Shown one piece after another: positions 36,666 to 45,655 of a stretch of 64,000 bases of DNA (position 1 is the stretch's first letter; the number at the start of each line of letters is the position of its first letter). Below the pieces are notes generated by a model, which saw nothing but the letters and a program-made list of their open reading frames with translations, was not told the DNA's origin and did no database searches. Source of the stretch: Chitinophaga varians (lineage in GTDB: Bacteria; Bacteroidota; Bacteroidia; Chitinophagales; Chitinophagaceae). The DNA is taken from NCBI RefSeq assembly GCF_014529945.1, contig NZ_JACVFB010000004.1, positions 728,756 through 792,755 on the forward strand. Direction: 5' to 3'. The translations under genes were made by a program, and so were the position numbers.

Positions 36666-38879
36666 TTATTGTTCTTTCACGATCCTCTTCACGGCTATAT
36701 GACCATCCTGTACCAGTTTGATGATATATACGCCGCCCGGTTGACGGCTGCCATGGAAAGTAGCCTGGTGGGTGCCGGCAGACTGTTGTCCGTTGAACAG
36801 CACTCCTACGGGCTGACCAGCGAGGTTGTATACGATCAGGCTGGCGATGCCTGCTTGGTTAAGTGTATAGGTAATATGCAGGTCTTCCCGGAACGGAACA
36901 GGGTAGGCGTCCACGTTAAGTTTACCGGCTTTTGACGGCGCATCGTTCACCGGGTTGAAGATGGCTGCTGAGGTAGCTGCCAGCGCTGCCTGTGTTTTCA
37001 CTTTCACTTCTGTATAACTGTTCCATGCGTTGACATCATTGCCATGTCCTGCAATTCGTACATACTTGGCCGTTACAGCAGTGAAATTAAATGATTCGAA
37101 GGCGGTGGAGGTGCCGCTGCTTAGTTTGTTGGCGGCCACGGTGGTCCAGCTGGTGCCGTTGCTGCTGACGAGGATATCGAATTTAGCTTTGCGGGTATCG
37201 CCTTTATAGAAGGCGATGTCTACGCCGGTAACGGTTTGATCGCTGCCGAGACAGAACTGTATATATTGTTCGCCGCTGGCAGACCAGCGTGTATTAAAGT
37301 CATTGTCCAGTACATTGGCGGCTACGTTGCCGTCGTCGCCGCTGGCTTCTACCGGATTGCAGCCGGGAGTGGCTGCTACGGTGATATTCACGGCAGCGGA
37401 GGTGGTGCTGCTGTTGCCGTTATCGGTGGCTATGGCAGTGAGGCTGTAGTTGCCGGCCGCCACGTTGTTCCAGGTGTAGGAATAAGGGCTGGTAGTGTCT
37501 TCTCCCAGTTTGGTGGTGCCGTTGAAGAACGCTACTTTTTTCACCGTACCATCACTGTCGGCAGCAGCAGCATTGATGGTGACGCCGGCCGGCGCCGTAT
37601 AGGCGGTATTGTTAGCCGGCGCGGTGATGCTGACGGTTGGCGGTTGATTAACAGGGCCGGAGTTGCCGGGAATCCACCAGTTGCCGGAGATGAAGAGCTG
37701 GCAAAGCAGGCCGTAGGAGTCGCTGTAGTAGCCGCTCTTGGCTGACTTTAGCCAGTTCCAGCCGGCGTTGAGGAAAGCCTGGTTGTTGCTGCTCACCACA
37801 GAGGCGGCCACGAAAGGCCCGATGAATACGGCTTCCTGACCGGTGCCGCGATTGCTGCCATTCAGTTTATATCCATCTACGATGGCAGTAGGGTTGTTGT
37901 TTGTTTTGGTTTTAATCCAGTTCACCATTTTGTTGGTAATGGTCAGTGCATTGCTGTTGCCATGCATGGCGTAGTCCATCACAATGCGGAGGGGCACGCG
38001 GCAGGCGTTGTAGTTGTATTCATTGGTTTCCGTGTATTCGCCGAGGAAGTCGGTGGGGCACGGCTCCGGCGGGTTCTTCACCACAAAGTCGGAGATGAGG
38101 CCGGTAGTGGGCGTGTAGGTGGCGGAGAATTGTGAATACACGCTATAGAGGTTGTTGATCACGTTGAGCCAGGTGACGTCGCCGGTTTCCTGATAGAAGG
38201 CGCGGAGGTGGTCCATCATCCAGTCAGAGGGGCGGGTGTCGTAGGTGGATTTAGAGTCGGAGTCGCTGAGACTGAGGCGCTTGTTGGTGGTCACGTAGCT
38301 GACCTTCAGGCCATTATTGATCATGTCTTTGGCTTCTGCGAGATAGTTGATGGTACCGTTGGAACCCCATTGGTAGTGGGCCAGGATGAGTGCATAGGCG
38401 ATGTCAATGTCGCCGTCGGTAGCGGAGCCAAAGTGTCCCTGGGCGCTGGCGGCATCGGCTACCACCCAGCCCATGAGTTTAGGATTGGCGGAGCTGTGGT
38501 AGGCCCGCGCAGTTTTGAACAAGCCGTTAAAGATAGTCTGGGCATTGGGGTCGTGGCCGGCCATCAGGGCTACGATCACCATTCCATACCCTTGTCCTTC
38601 TGAAGAGCCCAGCGGCTTATAGCCGTCTGCGCCACCGGTAATTTCGCCCTTTACATAGTAGCCACCCGGCAGAGAAGAAAGATTGTTCTTCAGATAAGTG
38701 GTTTTCCAGTAATCGTAATAGCTGGCCACGCTGGCGTTCATAGCGGCCTGGGTAACGTTGTTGGGCTTGATACAGTTGGGATAGCTGATGGCTTGCGGGA
38801 AAGGCTTGTTTTGTGCCTGCGCGCAAAAACCGGCTACATTCAACAGGCCGGCCAACAAAAACAATAAATGTTTGGTCAT
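36666..38879 (-). CDS. Secreted GH8 glycoside hydrolase with Ig-like, F5/8-type and T9SS sorting domains
   Basis: A 737-aa exported protein (leader MTKHLLFLLAGLLNVAGFCAQA). The GH8 catalytic domain covers about residues 35-400. The proton-donor glutamate is E94 in GSSEGQGYGM, and the family signature is SATDGDIDIAYAL (D155, D157). An Ig-like domain (about 405-500), an F5/8 type C carbohydrate-binding domain (about 505-635) and a C-terminal type IX secretion sorting domain (PVPFREDLHI to the end) follow. GH8 enzymes cut beta-1,4 glucans, chitosan or xylan. The domain layout suggests release to the surface or medium and binding of insoluble glycan. Confidence 0.93.
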   Translation of the reverse strand: MTKHLLFLLAGLLNVAGFCAQAQNKPFPQAISYPNCIKPNNVTQAAMNASVASYYDYWKTTYLKNNLSSLPGGYYVKGEITGGADGYKPLGSSEGQGYGMVIVALMAGHDPNAQTIFNGLFKTARAYHSSANPKLMGWVVADAASAQGHFGSATDGDIDIAYALILAHYQWGSNGTINYLAEAKDMINNGLKVSYVTTNKRLSLSDSDSKSTYDTRPSDWMMDHLRAFYQETGDVTWLNVINNLYSVYSQFSATYTPTTGLISDFVVKNPPEPCPTDFLGEYTETNEYNYNACRVPLRIVMDYAMHGNSNALTITNKMVNWIKTKTNNNPTAIVDGYKLNGSNRGTGQEAVFIGPFVAASVVSSNNQAFLNAGWNWLKSAKSGYYSDSYGLLCQLFISGNWWIPGNSGPVNQPPTVSITAPANNTAYTAPAGVTINAAAADSDGTVKKVAFFNGTTKLGEDTTSPYSYTWNNVAAGNYSLTAIATDNGNSSTTSAAVNITVAATPGCNPVEASGDDGNVAANVLDNDFNTRWSASGEQYIQFCLGSDQTVTGVDIAFYKGDTRKAKFDILVSSNGTSWTTVAANKLSSGTSTAFESFNFTAVTAKYVRIAGHGNDVNAWNSYTEVKVKTQAALAATSAAIFNPVNDAPSKAGKLNVDAYPVPFREDLHITYTLNQAGIASLIVYNLAGQPVGVLFNGQQSAGTHQATFHGSRQPGGVYIIKLVQDGHIAVKRIVKEQ

Positions 38880-39218
38880 AAGGGTTTGTTTTAAGGGGTG
38901 AATTATTAAAGAACAGATTTTGGTTTCCGGGTAATTTGGTTTCCGATTCAGTACAGTTGTGGTTTCTTTTCACGGGACAAACAAAGTCATGGCTTCAGTA
39001 CAAACAGTTGTCCTTACAATAGCATGGTCTAATCAATCGATTGCAATATAGTATTAAATTAAGTAATTTTTTCGAATAAAAGAAGGGTGAATAAGGTTTT
39101 GAACTGGATGGGATTGATAATGACCAGATTATGCAATTTTTTTGTGAAAAATAAAAAGCCCTGTCTTACTTCCGGGCAGAAAGTTTGACAGGGCATATAG
39201 CGGGAGGGAAATGCGTGA
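38880..39218. other. Gene-free AT-rich stretch between GH8 and the NusG paralog
   Basis: It contains the leader and promoter region of the GH8 gene and the terminator of the NusG paralog (39147-39194). A 10-base palindrome CAATCGATTG (39034-39043) may be a regulator site. No gene or clear promoter box was seen. Confidence 0.6.
39147..39194 (-). terminator. Rho-independent terminator of the NusG paralog
   Basis: On the minus strand GCCCTGTC (39194-39187) pairs with GACAGGGC (39165-39158) around a 21-base loop, and is followed by TTTTTATTTTT. It lies 24 bases after the stop of the NusG paralog, so that gene is probably transcribed alone. Confidence 0.8.
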
Positions 39219-39746
39219 TCAGTATTGATAATGTATGTCGCTGCAACGGGCCAGATAAGACAGGGGCAGGTCGGCGAGGACTGCTCTGTTCAGCAGGTGT
39301 ACGCGTACCATTATTTTATCTTTTCCATTGTATTTGACTACTTCGCATTCCAGACCGGCGAGCGGGCCTTCAGTAATATGAAGGATTTCTCCGGCTGAAA
39401 TGTATTGTTGAGACACAGACAGTTCCTCGCGGGAGTTGAGCAATATTTTCAGGTTACTGACAACGGTATCATCGACCCGCACAATTTGTTTACCAATGCG
39501 TACATATTGTACGGCTCCTTCAATACCCAATGCATCGAAATAATCTCTATTGGATTGGAGGTAGGTAAAAACATACGAGGGGAAAAGAGGCGCTTCTATG
39601 GTTTTTTTTCTGTCTGACCACTTTTTAGTTATCTTGACTATCGGTAGATAGAATTCCACATTTCTTTTGTCCAGATGTAAAGCGACCTTTTTTTCACGGT
39701 TTGGCCTGGTGTAAAGCAGGTACCATCCTTTGTTGAAGTTATTCAT
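39219..39746 (-). CDS. Specialised NusG paralog (UpxY/LoaP/RfaH-type antitermination factor)
   Basis: The ATG at 39746 starts at the conserved NGN domain (MNNFNKGWYLLYTRPNREKKVALHL). The 175-aa protein shows the NusG signatures APLFPSYVFTYL and VQYVRIGKQIVRVDD and a C-terminal KOW domain (ISAGEILHITEGPLAGLECEVV). It is too short and divergent for housekeeping NusG. Paralogs of this kind (UpxY in Bacteroides, LoaP in Bacillus, RfaH in E. coli) bind RNA polymerase at special leader sequences and let it read through long polysaccharide or antibiotic operons. Its own leader carries the repeated element described at 39971, so it may control itself and the neighbouring cluster. Confidence 0.9.
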   Translation of the reverse strand: MNNFNKGWYLLYTRPNREKKVALHLDKRNVEFYLPIVKITKKWSDRKKTIEAPLFPSYVFTYLQSNRDYFDALGIEGAVQYVRIGKQIVRVDDTVVSNLKILLNSREELSVSQQYISAGEILHITEGPLAGLECEVVKYNGKDKIMVRVHLLNRAVLADLPLSYLARCSDIHYQY

Positions 39747-39970
39747 AAAATTGGCAAGATTGTAACCTGCACAGTGTGCAGTAAATAGGAATTTGTTGGC
39801 GGTAAAAGGCAATAAACATCCCTGTACGGCGGGTTACGTCGTAGTAATTGATGTTTTTCATGCTTAAATGGGGAAATGCCTTTAAGTTGAGTGCGTCAGG
39901 ATTGAGTTAACAGTATTTGTCATGGTAGTTATTTTTGAGTTGTGTACGGGAAAATTTGCATCAATAAAAA

Positions 39971-39982
39971 AAGCTATCGCTA
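39971..39982 (-). promoter_or_regulatory. ops-like element, copy A (before the NusG paralog)
   Basis: Read on the minus strand the site is GACGGTAGCGATAGCTTTTTTT. Compare the RfaH ops element, whose core is GGCGGTAGCGTGC followed by T-rich sequence. It lies 225 bases before the start of the NusG paralog, in its direction of transcription. CTGTAGCT sits six bases before AGCGATAGCTT, as in copy C. Confidence 0.6.
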
Positions 39983-40257
39983 CCGTCAGCTACAGATAGA
40001 CGGGCACTAACTTGCCGACACGGGGATCAATGTTCTGAGGGCAACAGGTCACATTTAAAAACCTACATAATTTCGCTGAAAAATACTATTGGCTGTTTTA
40101 TTGTTTTATTCGATAAAACAATAAGGGTTGTCCGTAATGTATGATTACGAGAGAAACTAAAATAGCAATAATATTTCTTTTTTTTCGCCTTTTTTTGAGC
40201 AAGAAAAAAATTTAACTGCGATATAACTATCAGCTAATAAAAAATATCAAAAGTGGA

Positions 40258-40288
40258 TTGATTTTTTTGCTTAGACAAATTACGTTTG
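40258..40288 (+). promoter_or_regulatory. Bacteroidota-type promoter of the GT2 gene
   Basis: TTG (40258-40260) and TACGTTTG (40281-40288) match the Bacteroidota -33 and -7 boxes (TAnnTTTG) with a 20-base spacer. The expected transcript start is near 40295, which gives a leader of about 160 bases containing the hairpin at 40291 and the ops-like element at 40381. Confidence 0.5.
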
Positions 40289-40290
40289 GT

Positions 40291-40313
40291 ATATTGCTAT
40301 ACGTTAGCAATAT
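40291..40313 (+). promoter_or_regulatory. Hairpin at the 5' end of the GT2 leader
   Basis: ATATTGCTA and TAGCAATAT form a perfect 9-bp stem around TACGT. At the start of the transcript it could stabilise the RNA or take part in pausing. Confidence 0.5.
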
Positions 40314-40380
40314 CATCGCGAACAATCTTCCCAAAACAACAGATACGCTTTACGTTTGAACAATCCTGTGTTACACATGG

Positions 40381-40392
40381 TAGCGATAGCTA
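40381..40392 (+). promoter_or_regulatory. ops-like element, copy B (before GT2)
   Basis: TAGCGATAGCTA, preceded by CATGG so that it reads GGTAGCGATAGCTA. TAGC and GCTA can pair around a GATA loop. It lies about 86 bases into the predicted leader and 62 bases before the GT2 start, in the same orientation as the gene. Confidence 0.6.
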
Positions 40393-40454
40393 TGTCTACA
40401 ACTTACTGTCGTTTCCGGTGTTACCGCTTCGCTTCAAGTTAATCCTCAGATCAT

Positions 40455-41678
40455 ATGTCTCATTTATCAGTACGGAAGCACCGGCATTTCAGCTGGGTGG
40501 GCAGCAGATCTCCCCATGGAGGCAAGAAAGTAGCCCTGCTTATACCTCAATACAATGAAGGGAGCAACCCTAACTTTACCCGGCGCCTGGCTTATTTTCA
40601 GGAGTTATGGGACCAACACCATGCTATTGTGGATGTTATTCTTATCGATGACGGGTCGACGGACGAGAGCCTTCAAAAAATGCAGCTGTTTGCCAGCGGG
40701 CAGGCGTTGCCGTTATATGTGGCATCCGTGTTTCCCAATGCCAATAAAGTTGGCGCGTTGTACACCACCATACTGTCGTTGTCGCATGAGTTTATTATTC
40801 TCTCGGACTTCGATACGGATATCATGGGACTTGAAAAGCTGCTGGACGTTCTCTCGGTACTGGACAAAGACAGTTCCCTGATGGGCGGTTATTTCCGGAT
40901 GCTTCCTTTTGAAGGACGGGGAGCTGCATTCAGGTTTCAGCAGTTGGAATACGCGTTGCTCAGAACACTGTATAAATTCCATCAGAAAGACCAGAGCGTG
41001 CCGGTGATGCCGGGCGCAGGCTGCTGCTATCGCCGGGATGTACTGATCAGCATCTATCGCCGCCATAGTGGGTTGCGCAACGGGGAAGACCGGGAAGCGA
41101 CCTTGCTGGGATTAAAAATGGGTTATGGCGCGCAGTACATGAATGATATCCAGACACTGACAAGACCGCCACTGTCCTTTAAAGCGCTGGTAAAACAACG
41201 TGTTCGCTGGTATCTCGGATACCTGGAAACGTTGTACAAGGAACGGACTTATTACTATGAACAGGTCCGTAAACGTACGCCAATGGGTATACGTACGGTG
41301 CTTGATATTCTGACGGTAGGACTGATACTGTCTACCGGTCCGCTCCTGCTCATTACCGGTCTGCTGCATCCGTTGGTGGCGCTGGGTATAATAGCCGGTA
41401 TCTATCTGAGTTATACCCTGGGCACCCTGTATCTGATGATCACTTCCCCGAGAGAAACAGGGAAGATCAGTCTGCAAATTTTATCTGCCATCTTGCTTTT
41501 CCCGTTGATGAAAATTAGTCTCGAGTATCTCGCCTGGATCAGGGCGTTTATCGTTTTTAGAAAGAAACGGGCTACCTATAAGCAATCCGAACTAACGATA
41601 ACGGATATCTATACTTATCAACAGGTAGCCAGAGAAACGCAGGAATCCATGGACAAAAGGGTACTTCCTGTGGATTGA
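40455..41678 (+). CDS. Membrane glycosyltransferase family 2 (processive-synthase-like)
   Basis: A 407-aa protein with a GT-A catalytic domain followed by three or four C-terminal membrane helices. Motifs are ALLIPQYNEG, VILIDDGSTDES, ILSDFDTDIMG (DxD), NGEDRE and KQRVRWYLG (the QxxRW motif of cellulose- and hyaluronan-synthase-like enzymes). It would add sugars from a nucleotide donor at the inner membrane, possibly repeatedly. It is a single-gene unit with its own ops-like leader and a strong terminator. It probably works with the convergent glycosyltransferase operon. Confidence 0.9.
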   Translation: MSHLSVRKHRHFSWVGSRSPHGGKKVALLIPQYNEGSNPNFTRRLAYFQELWDQHHAIVDVILIDDGSTDESLQKMQLFASGQALPLYVASVFPNANKVGALYTTILSLSHEFIILSDFDTDIMGLEKLLDVLSVLDKDSSLMGGYFRMLPFEGRGAAFRFQQLEYALLRTLYKFHQKDQSVPVMPGAGCCYRRDVLISIYRRHSGLRNGEDREATLLGLKMGYGAQYMNDIQTLTRPPLSFKALVKQRVRWYLGYLETLYKERTYYYEQVRKRTPMGIRTVLDILTVGLILSTGPLLLITGLLHPLVALGIIAGIYLSYTLGTLYLMITSPRETGKISLQILSAILLFPLMKISLEYLAWIRAFIVFRKKRATYKQSELTITDIYTYQQVARETQESMDKRVLPVD

Positions 41679-41693
41679 CCTCATAAAAGACAT

Positions 41694-41734
41694 AAAAAAA
41701 ACCGGAGCATTGTTACAATGCTCCGGTTTTTTTT
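41694..41734. terminator. Bidirectional terminator between GT2 and the glycosyltransferase operon
   Basis: A perfect 19-bp stem (A8 CCGGAGCATTG / CAATGCTCCGG T8) around the loop TTA. The A and T tracts on both sides let it terminate both convergent transcripts. Confidence 0.93.
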
Positions 41735-41752
41735 ATGTGCATCCGGACTGTT

Positions 41753-42760
41753 TTATAGGGTGTGCATCAGTTGAATAATATCACGGCTGATCTCTTCATT
41801 CCGCCATTTGTTTTCTATCCATTCGGCGCCCGCGCCGGCAAGCGTTTCAAAGTGTTGCCGGCGGTTATATACATCGGTGATAGCGTCTTTGATACCCGCT
41901 GCGGTAATGAGGTCCCACGTGCCATGGATACTGCCGTTGAAATTGGCGGTTTCCCTGCCGGCAGATGGAATGACTTTACAGAAGCCGCTTTCCGCCAGTT
42001 CGCGGTGTGTTGGGATATTGGAGATAATGGTGGGCACGGCGAGGTACATACTTTCCCGGGGGGTATAGGACCAGCCTTCACCACTGGAAGGAAAGATGTA
42101 GCAGGATAAACGATGGTACCAGTCAGATACCCAATCGGCGTCGTGTTTGCCTGTGGTCCAGCTGACAAACGGAGCTTTTTGCATTTCTTCAAATGGCCGG
42201 GTGTCCAGCCAGTCATAGAACGAAGCAACATGTATATGTAGTTTTAGCTCCGGTATATTGGTCTGTTGCAGTTCTTTGCAGGCTTCATATAACTTGTCCA
42301 GATTTTTCCGTGTGACAGGTATTCCCAGAAACCCCACATGGAAATGCTGATTGTCAAGGGTCCTTTTTTTTCTGGGATATCGCCGGTAACCATTGTGTAC
42401 AACGGAAACGGGTATACGTATCCCGGCATTCAGATACATTTGTTTGACCGCTTCATGCGGAACAATGCAGTACTGGTATTGGTTGATGGCTGTTATCCAC
42501 TCCTGCGGAAGATTATCGGATTCAAATGTGGTGAATATCATATTGGTGTTACGTGCCGTTATCCGTTCCTGATAGAGCGTCGGAATACCACAGACCAGTA
42601 CGCTCGCACCTGAGAGATGGGAGGTGTCCGGTACGATAGGGCCCACCGGCCTCACTTCATTGAAAAGCCCTGATAGTCCGTCGTACGCGGCTTCTTTGGA
42701 GGGATAGGTTTCCAGCACTACGATTTCTCGTGGAGATGTTTGATCAGCTGCGTTGTTCAT
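41753..42760 (-). CDS. Glycosyltransferase, GT-B fold (family 4-like)
   Basis: Start placed at the ATG at 42760 (MNNAADQTSPREIVVLETYPS). The upstream in-frame sequence is low-complexity and overlaps the preceding gene. The 335-aa protein shows VSVVHNGYRR, HVGFLGIPVTRKNLDKLYEA and the donor-site motif FPSSGEGWSYTPRESMYLAVP (EX7E-like). It is the last gene of a five-gene minus-strand operon and overlaps its neighbour by 17 bases. It probably transfers a sugar onto a product built by the locus. Donor and acceptor are unknown. Confidence 0.85.
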   Translation of the reverse strand: MNNAADQTSPREIVVLETYPSKEAAYDGLSGLFNEVRPVGPIVPDTSHLSGASVLVCGIPTLYQERITARNTNMIFTTFESDNLPQEWITAINQYQYCIVPHEAVKQMYLNAGIRIPVSVVHNGYRRYPRKKRTLDNQHFHVGFLGIPVTRKNLDKLYEACKELQQTNIPELKLHIHVASFYDWLDTRPFEEMQKAPFVSWTTGKHDADWVSDWYHRLSCYIFPSSGEGWSYTPRESMYLAVPTIISNIPTHRELAESGFCKVIPSAGRETANFNGSIHGTWDLITAAGIKDAITDVYNRRQHFETLAGAGAEWIENKWRNEEISRDIIQLMHTL

Positions 42761-43454
42761 GGGAGGTGAGATTTGGAGAATGACCTGTTTGCCAGCGCCA
42801 GGAGCCCATATGCATGTGTATGGCATAGGTACCGAAATGACAGGAAGCGGGGCCACAGGAAATGGGGCAGTCGCCGCCGTCGTTGGGCAACAGGGTGATG
42901 TTATTGTATTGACCGGCATACTGGTGATATACATGGGTCAACAGTCCGGGACCGGTAGTTTCCAGGATATCTGATTCTGCCACGACCGGTTGTCTGGCCT
43001 TCTGCTGTGCCGCCTGGAGGAAATGCAGCCAGAACGGATGCCGGGGTATTCCGCCGAACATATAGTTTGCGATGCGAACAGTATGCTGATGACCCAGCAG
43101 GGTGCATTGTTCCTGTGACAGCACTTTTTCGGTTGCCAATACGAGGCTGTGGACGGAGAGCGGATCCAGTGGTTTCAGGCAATGCATGTCCAGGTCGAGA
43201 TAAAAACCTCCATGGAGGTATATGATCATCGTGCGGAGGATATCTGCCCGTTGCACCGGCCGGGGATAGGCTTCATAGTCCGGCAGCCATTCCGGGAAAT
43301 GTGCGGACACGATGGCGATGGCAGCCTGATCATCCCAAATCTTTATTTCCCACTCCGGATGAAAATGCCGCATCTCCCGGATGAAGGGAGCATATTGTGG
43401 GGGGAGTTCCTGCCGGGCGCTGATGAGGTGGATTACTTTAGGGATAGCGTCCAT
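42744..43454 (-). CDS. GT32-type glycosyltransferase (DxD sugar transferase)
   Basis: The ATG at 43454 begins the conserved MDAIPKVIHLISAR. The 236-aa protein has the GT32 (capsular polysaccharide/Och1-like) pattern: WEIKIWDDQAA, RADILRTMIIYLHGGFYLDLDMHCLKPLD with the DxD motif, and a C-terminal histidine-rich tail (YAIHMHMGSWRW). It starts 1 base after the stop of the condensation-domain gene, so the two are coupled. A second GT32 gene opens the operon. Confidence 0.87.
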   Translation of the reverse strand: MDAIPKVIHLISARQELPPQYAPFIREMRHFHPEWEIKIWDDQAAIAIVSAHFPEWLPDYEAYPRPVQRADILRTMIIYLHGGFYLDLDMHCLKPLDPLSVHSLVLATEKVLSQEQCTLLGHQHTVRIANYMFGGIPRHPFWLHFLQAAQQKARQPVVAESDILETTGPGLLTHVYHQYAGQYNNITLLPNDGGDCPISCGPASCHFGTYAIHMHMGSWRWQTGHSPNLTSHEQRS

Positions 43455-43455
43455 A

Positions 43456-44865
43456 TTAACTGTATTGTGATGCCGGCTGAGAAAGGCGACGGAACTGACC
43501 GACCGTTTGCTGTACATCGCTGACGGCTTTTGTTACCAGTGCATCAAAACAGGCGGCGATATCTTCTATCATCGGTGGTTCGAAGATGTACTGATTGTAT
43601 TTCCAATTGAAGACCAGTCCGTTGTCGTGCTCTGTGATCATGCAGTATATGGGGTAGTGTATGGCGTTGACCGGATGGTGCTGGCCGTCGGGCTGCAATG
43701 AATCGGGGATGTCTTCTCCTTTGCGGAAGTAATTGACATATAGATCGCAGCAGTTCCGGAGCTTGTCGCCCTCCAGGCTGAGGAAATTGTGGCTGAAGAT
43801 CAGTTTCCCTTCTGTGATGAGCATAAATATTTCCTGGTGGACGTTGTTGACGAAATCATCTATTGTTTCATCTTCGTTGATCGCCAGAGGAAGATATACG
43901 CTGCCCAGGAGACAGCCGATCAACTGATGGTAGTCGCGTTCAAACCGATCGGCCACGAGAGCGGGTATTAGTACTTTCTTTTGGCCGGTGTAGGCATAGA
44001 GGAGTAGTGCCAGTGCTGCATATACAAAAGAGGGAACAGTATATTTTCCGGCGAAGGCTATCTGGCGCATTTGTTCGAACACGGGTCCGGTAATGGTGCT
44101 TCTGTAGGCGCTGGCATCCGGACGGTCCAGGATGGCTGACAGTTCCACTGCGGCGAGCGAGGGCCGGTCATTCAGGCGGATGCCTGCTTGTGGATGTCTT
44201 TGCCGGTAACTTTTTCTGAAGATGTCTGCATCGAACATGGTATCGAAGCTGGCCAGTTTGTTTTTCCAGAATTGACTCAGCATGCCCTGCTGTTCCCGCA
44301 ACCACCGGTTTTGTCTTTCACAGTAGTCTTTCAGCTTCACCTTTACCGGGGGCAATACGGGCTCTTGTCCCGTCAGAAAAGCGGCATAAATGACAGCCAG
44401 TTCCTGCCGGATCAATTTGTCGGACCATTCGTCGCAGATGATATGGTGTATGAGGAAGGAAAACAGATTGGTACCATTTCCTCTGAATATAAACATTTTA
44501 AAGAGCGGGCCTTTCTCAATATTGGCAAAAGTCTCTGCAGCTCTGTCAAAACATTTTTTCCGGATGGGGGCTGTTTCGATGTCTCCGGCCACGGTGATAT
44601 ATTCCAGCCGGAACCGGGTGTCGCTGACTGGCAGTACCACCTGCCGTACTTCGTTGTCCACAAGGGGGAAGACCGTACGGAGGCTGTCATGCCGCTGAAT
44701 AAAGTACTGTACTGTTTTTTCTGCCACTGTGATGTCCATCTGCGGCAATTCCAGTTCTGTCAGTATAAACGATGGCTTTTGAACAGCGCTCATCGCCTGA
44801 AGGTATTTCAGGTATTCTATCTGTCCTATGGAAGGCTCGCTGGAGTTGTTAATTGTTTCGTCCAT
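43456..44865 (-). CDS. Free-standing NRPS condensation-domain protein
   Basis: A 469-aa protein consisting only of a condensation-type acyltransferase domain. The catalytic motif HHxxxDG reads HHIICDE (H140, H141, D145), so the histidine and aspartate are kept and the glycine is replaced. The N-terminal PSIGQIEYLKYLQAMSAVQKPSFILTELEL and the latch region are typical of C domains. No carrier or adenylation domain is attached. It is embedded between a GT2 and a GT32 gene, so it probably joins an acyl or peptidyl group from a carrier protein to an amine or hydroxyl, possibly of a sugar. That function is an inference. Confidence 0.87.
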   Translation of the reverse strand: MDETINNSSEPSIGQIEYLKYLQAMSAVQKPSFILTELELPQMDITVAEKTVQYFIQRHDSLRTVFPLVDNEVRQVVLPVSDTRFRLEYITVAGDIETAPIRKKCFDRAAETFANIEKGPLFKMFIFRGNGTNLFSFLIHHIICDEWSDKLIRQELAVIYAAFLTGQEPVLPPVKVKLKDYCERQNRWLREQQGMLSQFWKNKLASFDTMFDADIFRKSYRQRHPQAGIRLNDRPSLAAVELSAILDRPDASAYRSTITGPVFEQMRQIAFAGKYTVPSFVYAALALLLYAYTGQKKVLIPALVADRFERDYHQLIGCLLGSVYLPLAINEDETIDDFVNNVHQEIFMLITEGKLIFSHNFLSLEGDKLRNCCDLYVNYFRKGEDIPDSLQPDGQHHPVNAIHYPIYCMITEHDNGLVFNWKYNQYIFEPPMIEDIAACFDALVTKAVSDVQQTVGQFRRLSQPASQYS

Positions 44866-44890
44866 AAATAAGTTGTTTTCCGGGATATAA

Positions 44891-45652
44891 CTATTGGGTA
44901 ATCTGATGATAATGCAGTTGCGTAATGTTATCGAGCAGTTGCGATGCGTGTGAAATGGAATGTTCTCCGTTCAGTATCTCACAGATGGTAGTGGTATGTT
45001 CATTATTCAACCGGTGGCTGCAGGCAAAGATGTAGCTCCAGTGCTGATGATGCCAGGTGTTGCCACCATGGTAGATATAGATATACAGACCGGGTGATTG
45101 GCTGAGGGGGTGAAGATGATTGTTGGCGGTCAGGTATTCTACCGTGGCGGTGTCTTCTCCTGCTTTCCTGCTTTCATATGGCTTTTGTTGCAGGATTTCT
45201 TTTTTACAGAGGATGCTGCCTTCCCATATCCGGGTATTGGAGATGTAGGCCTGTTGCTGCGTGGCGTCAAATACAATCCATTCGGTGAGTACAGCGCCAT
45301 CGCGCTGGTGTGACAGCAAGGCCTGATACTGGCGGGTGAGCCGTTCCTGATGGTACCAGTCGTCATCGTCCCATTGACAGATAAATGTTCCGGACGCTTC
45401 GCGGATACCAATATTGCGGAGCTCCCCCAGGGTTTGTTTGGGATGTATGGAAATGCTGATAAAGCGGATGTTGCTGTCCGGGACATATTGGCGTACGAAA
45501 TCTGCCGTGGCGGCGTCATCTTCTTCATATACCACGATCAGTTCTTTTTCGGGGTAGGACTGTGTCTGGAAACAGGTGATTGCCCGCTGGAGCATGGCGG
45601 GTTTTGCCCGGGTAATACAAACACAGGAAATAACAGGATAATGATGGTCCAT
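44891..45652 (-). CDS. Glycosyltransferase family 2 (soluble)
   Basis: The 253-aa GT-A enzyme has ISCVCITRAKPAMLQRAITCFQTQSYPEKELIVVYEEDD and the donor-binding CQWDDDDWYHQERL, but no membrane helix. The C-terminal half includes an AGEDTATVEYL acidic motif. It lies 3 bases after the first GT32 gene and 25 bases before the condensation-domain gene in the same operon. It would add a sugar to a small acceptor or lipid-linked chain in the cytoplasm. Confidence 0.87.
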   Translation of the reverse strand: MDHHYPVISCVCITRAKPAMLQRAITCFQTQSYPEKELIVVYEEDDAATADFVRQYVPDSNIRFISISIHPKQTLGELRNIGIREASGTFICQWDDDDWYHQERLTRQYQALLSHQRDGAVLTEWIVFDATQQQAYISNTRIWEGSILCKKEILQQKPYESRKAGEDTATVEYLTANNHLHPLSQSPGLYIYIYHGGNTWHHQHWSYIFACSHRLNNEHTTTICEILNGEHSISHASQLLDNITQLHYHQITQ

Positions 45653-45655
45653 ATA

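Larger units (their letters stand above)
39747..40454. other. Divergent regulatory region of the NusG paralog and the GT2 gene
   Basis: This 708-base, AT-rich stretch has no convincing gene. A short frame at 40286-40558 overlaps the GT2 start in another frame and has no coding character. It holds two copies of the ops-like element (39971, 40381), a promoter (40258-40288), a hairpin (40291-40313) and CTATCAGCTAATAAAAA (40227-40243), which recurs before the glycosyltransferase operon. Confidence 0.7.

Noticed and set aside
39034..39043. CAATCGATTG palindrome as an operator
   Set aside because: A 10-base AT-rich palindrome is likely by chance, with no second copy near related genes. It is only mentioned in the description of that intergenic stretch.
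40286..40558. 90-codon open frame in the GT2 leader
   Set aside because: It overlaps the GT2 start in another frame and covers the predicted hairpin and ops-like element. No protein-like features were seen.
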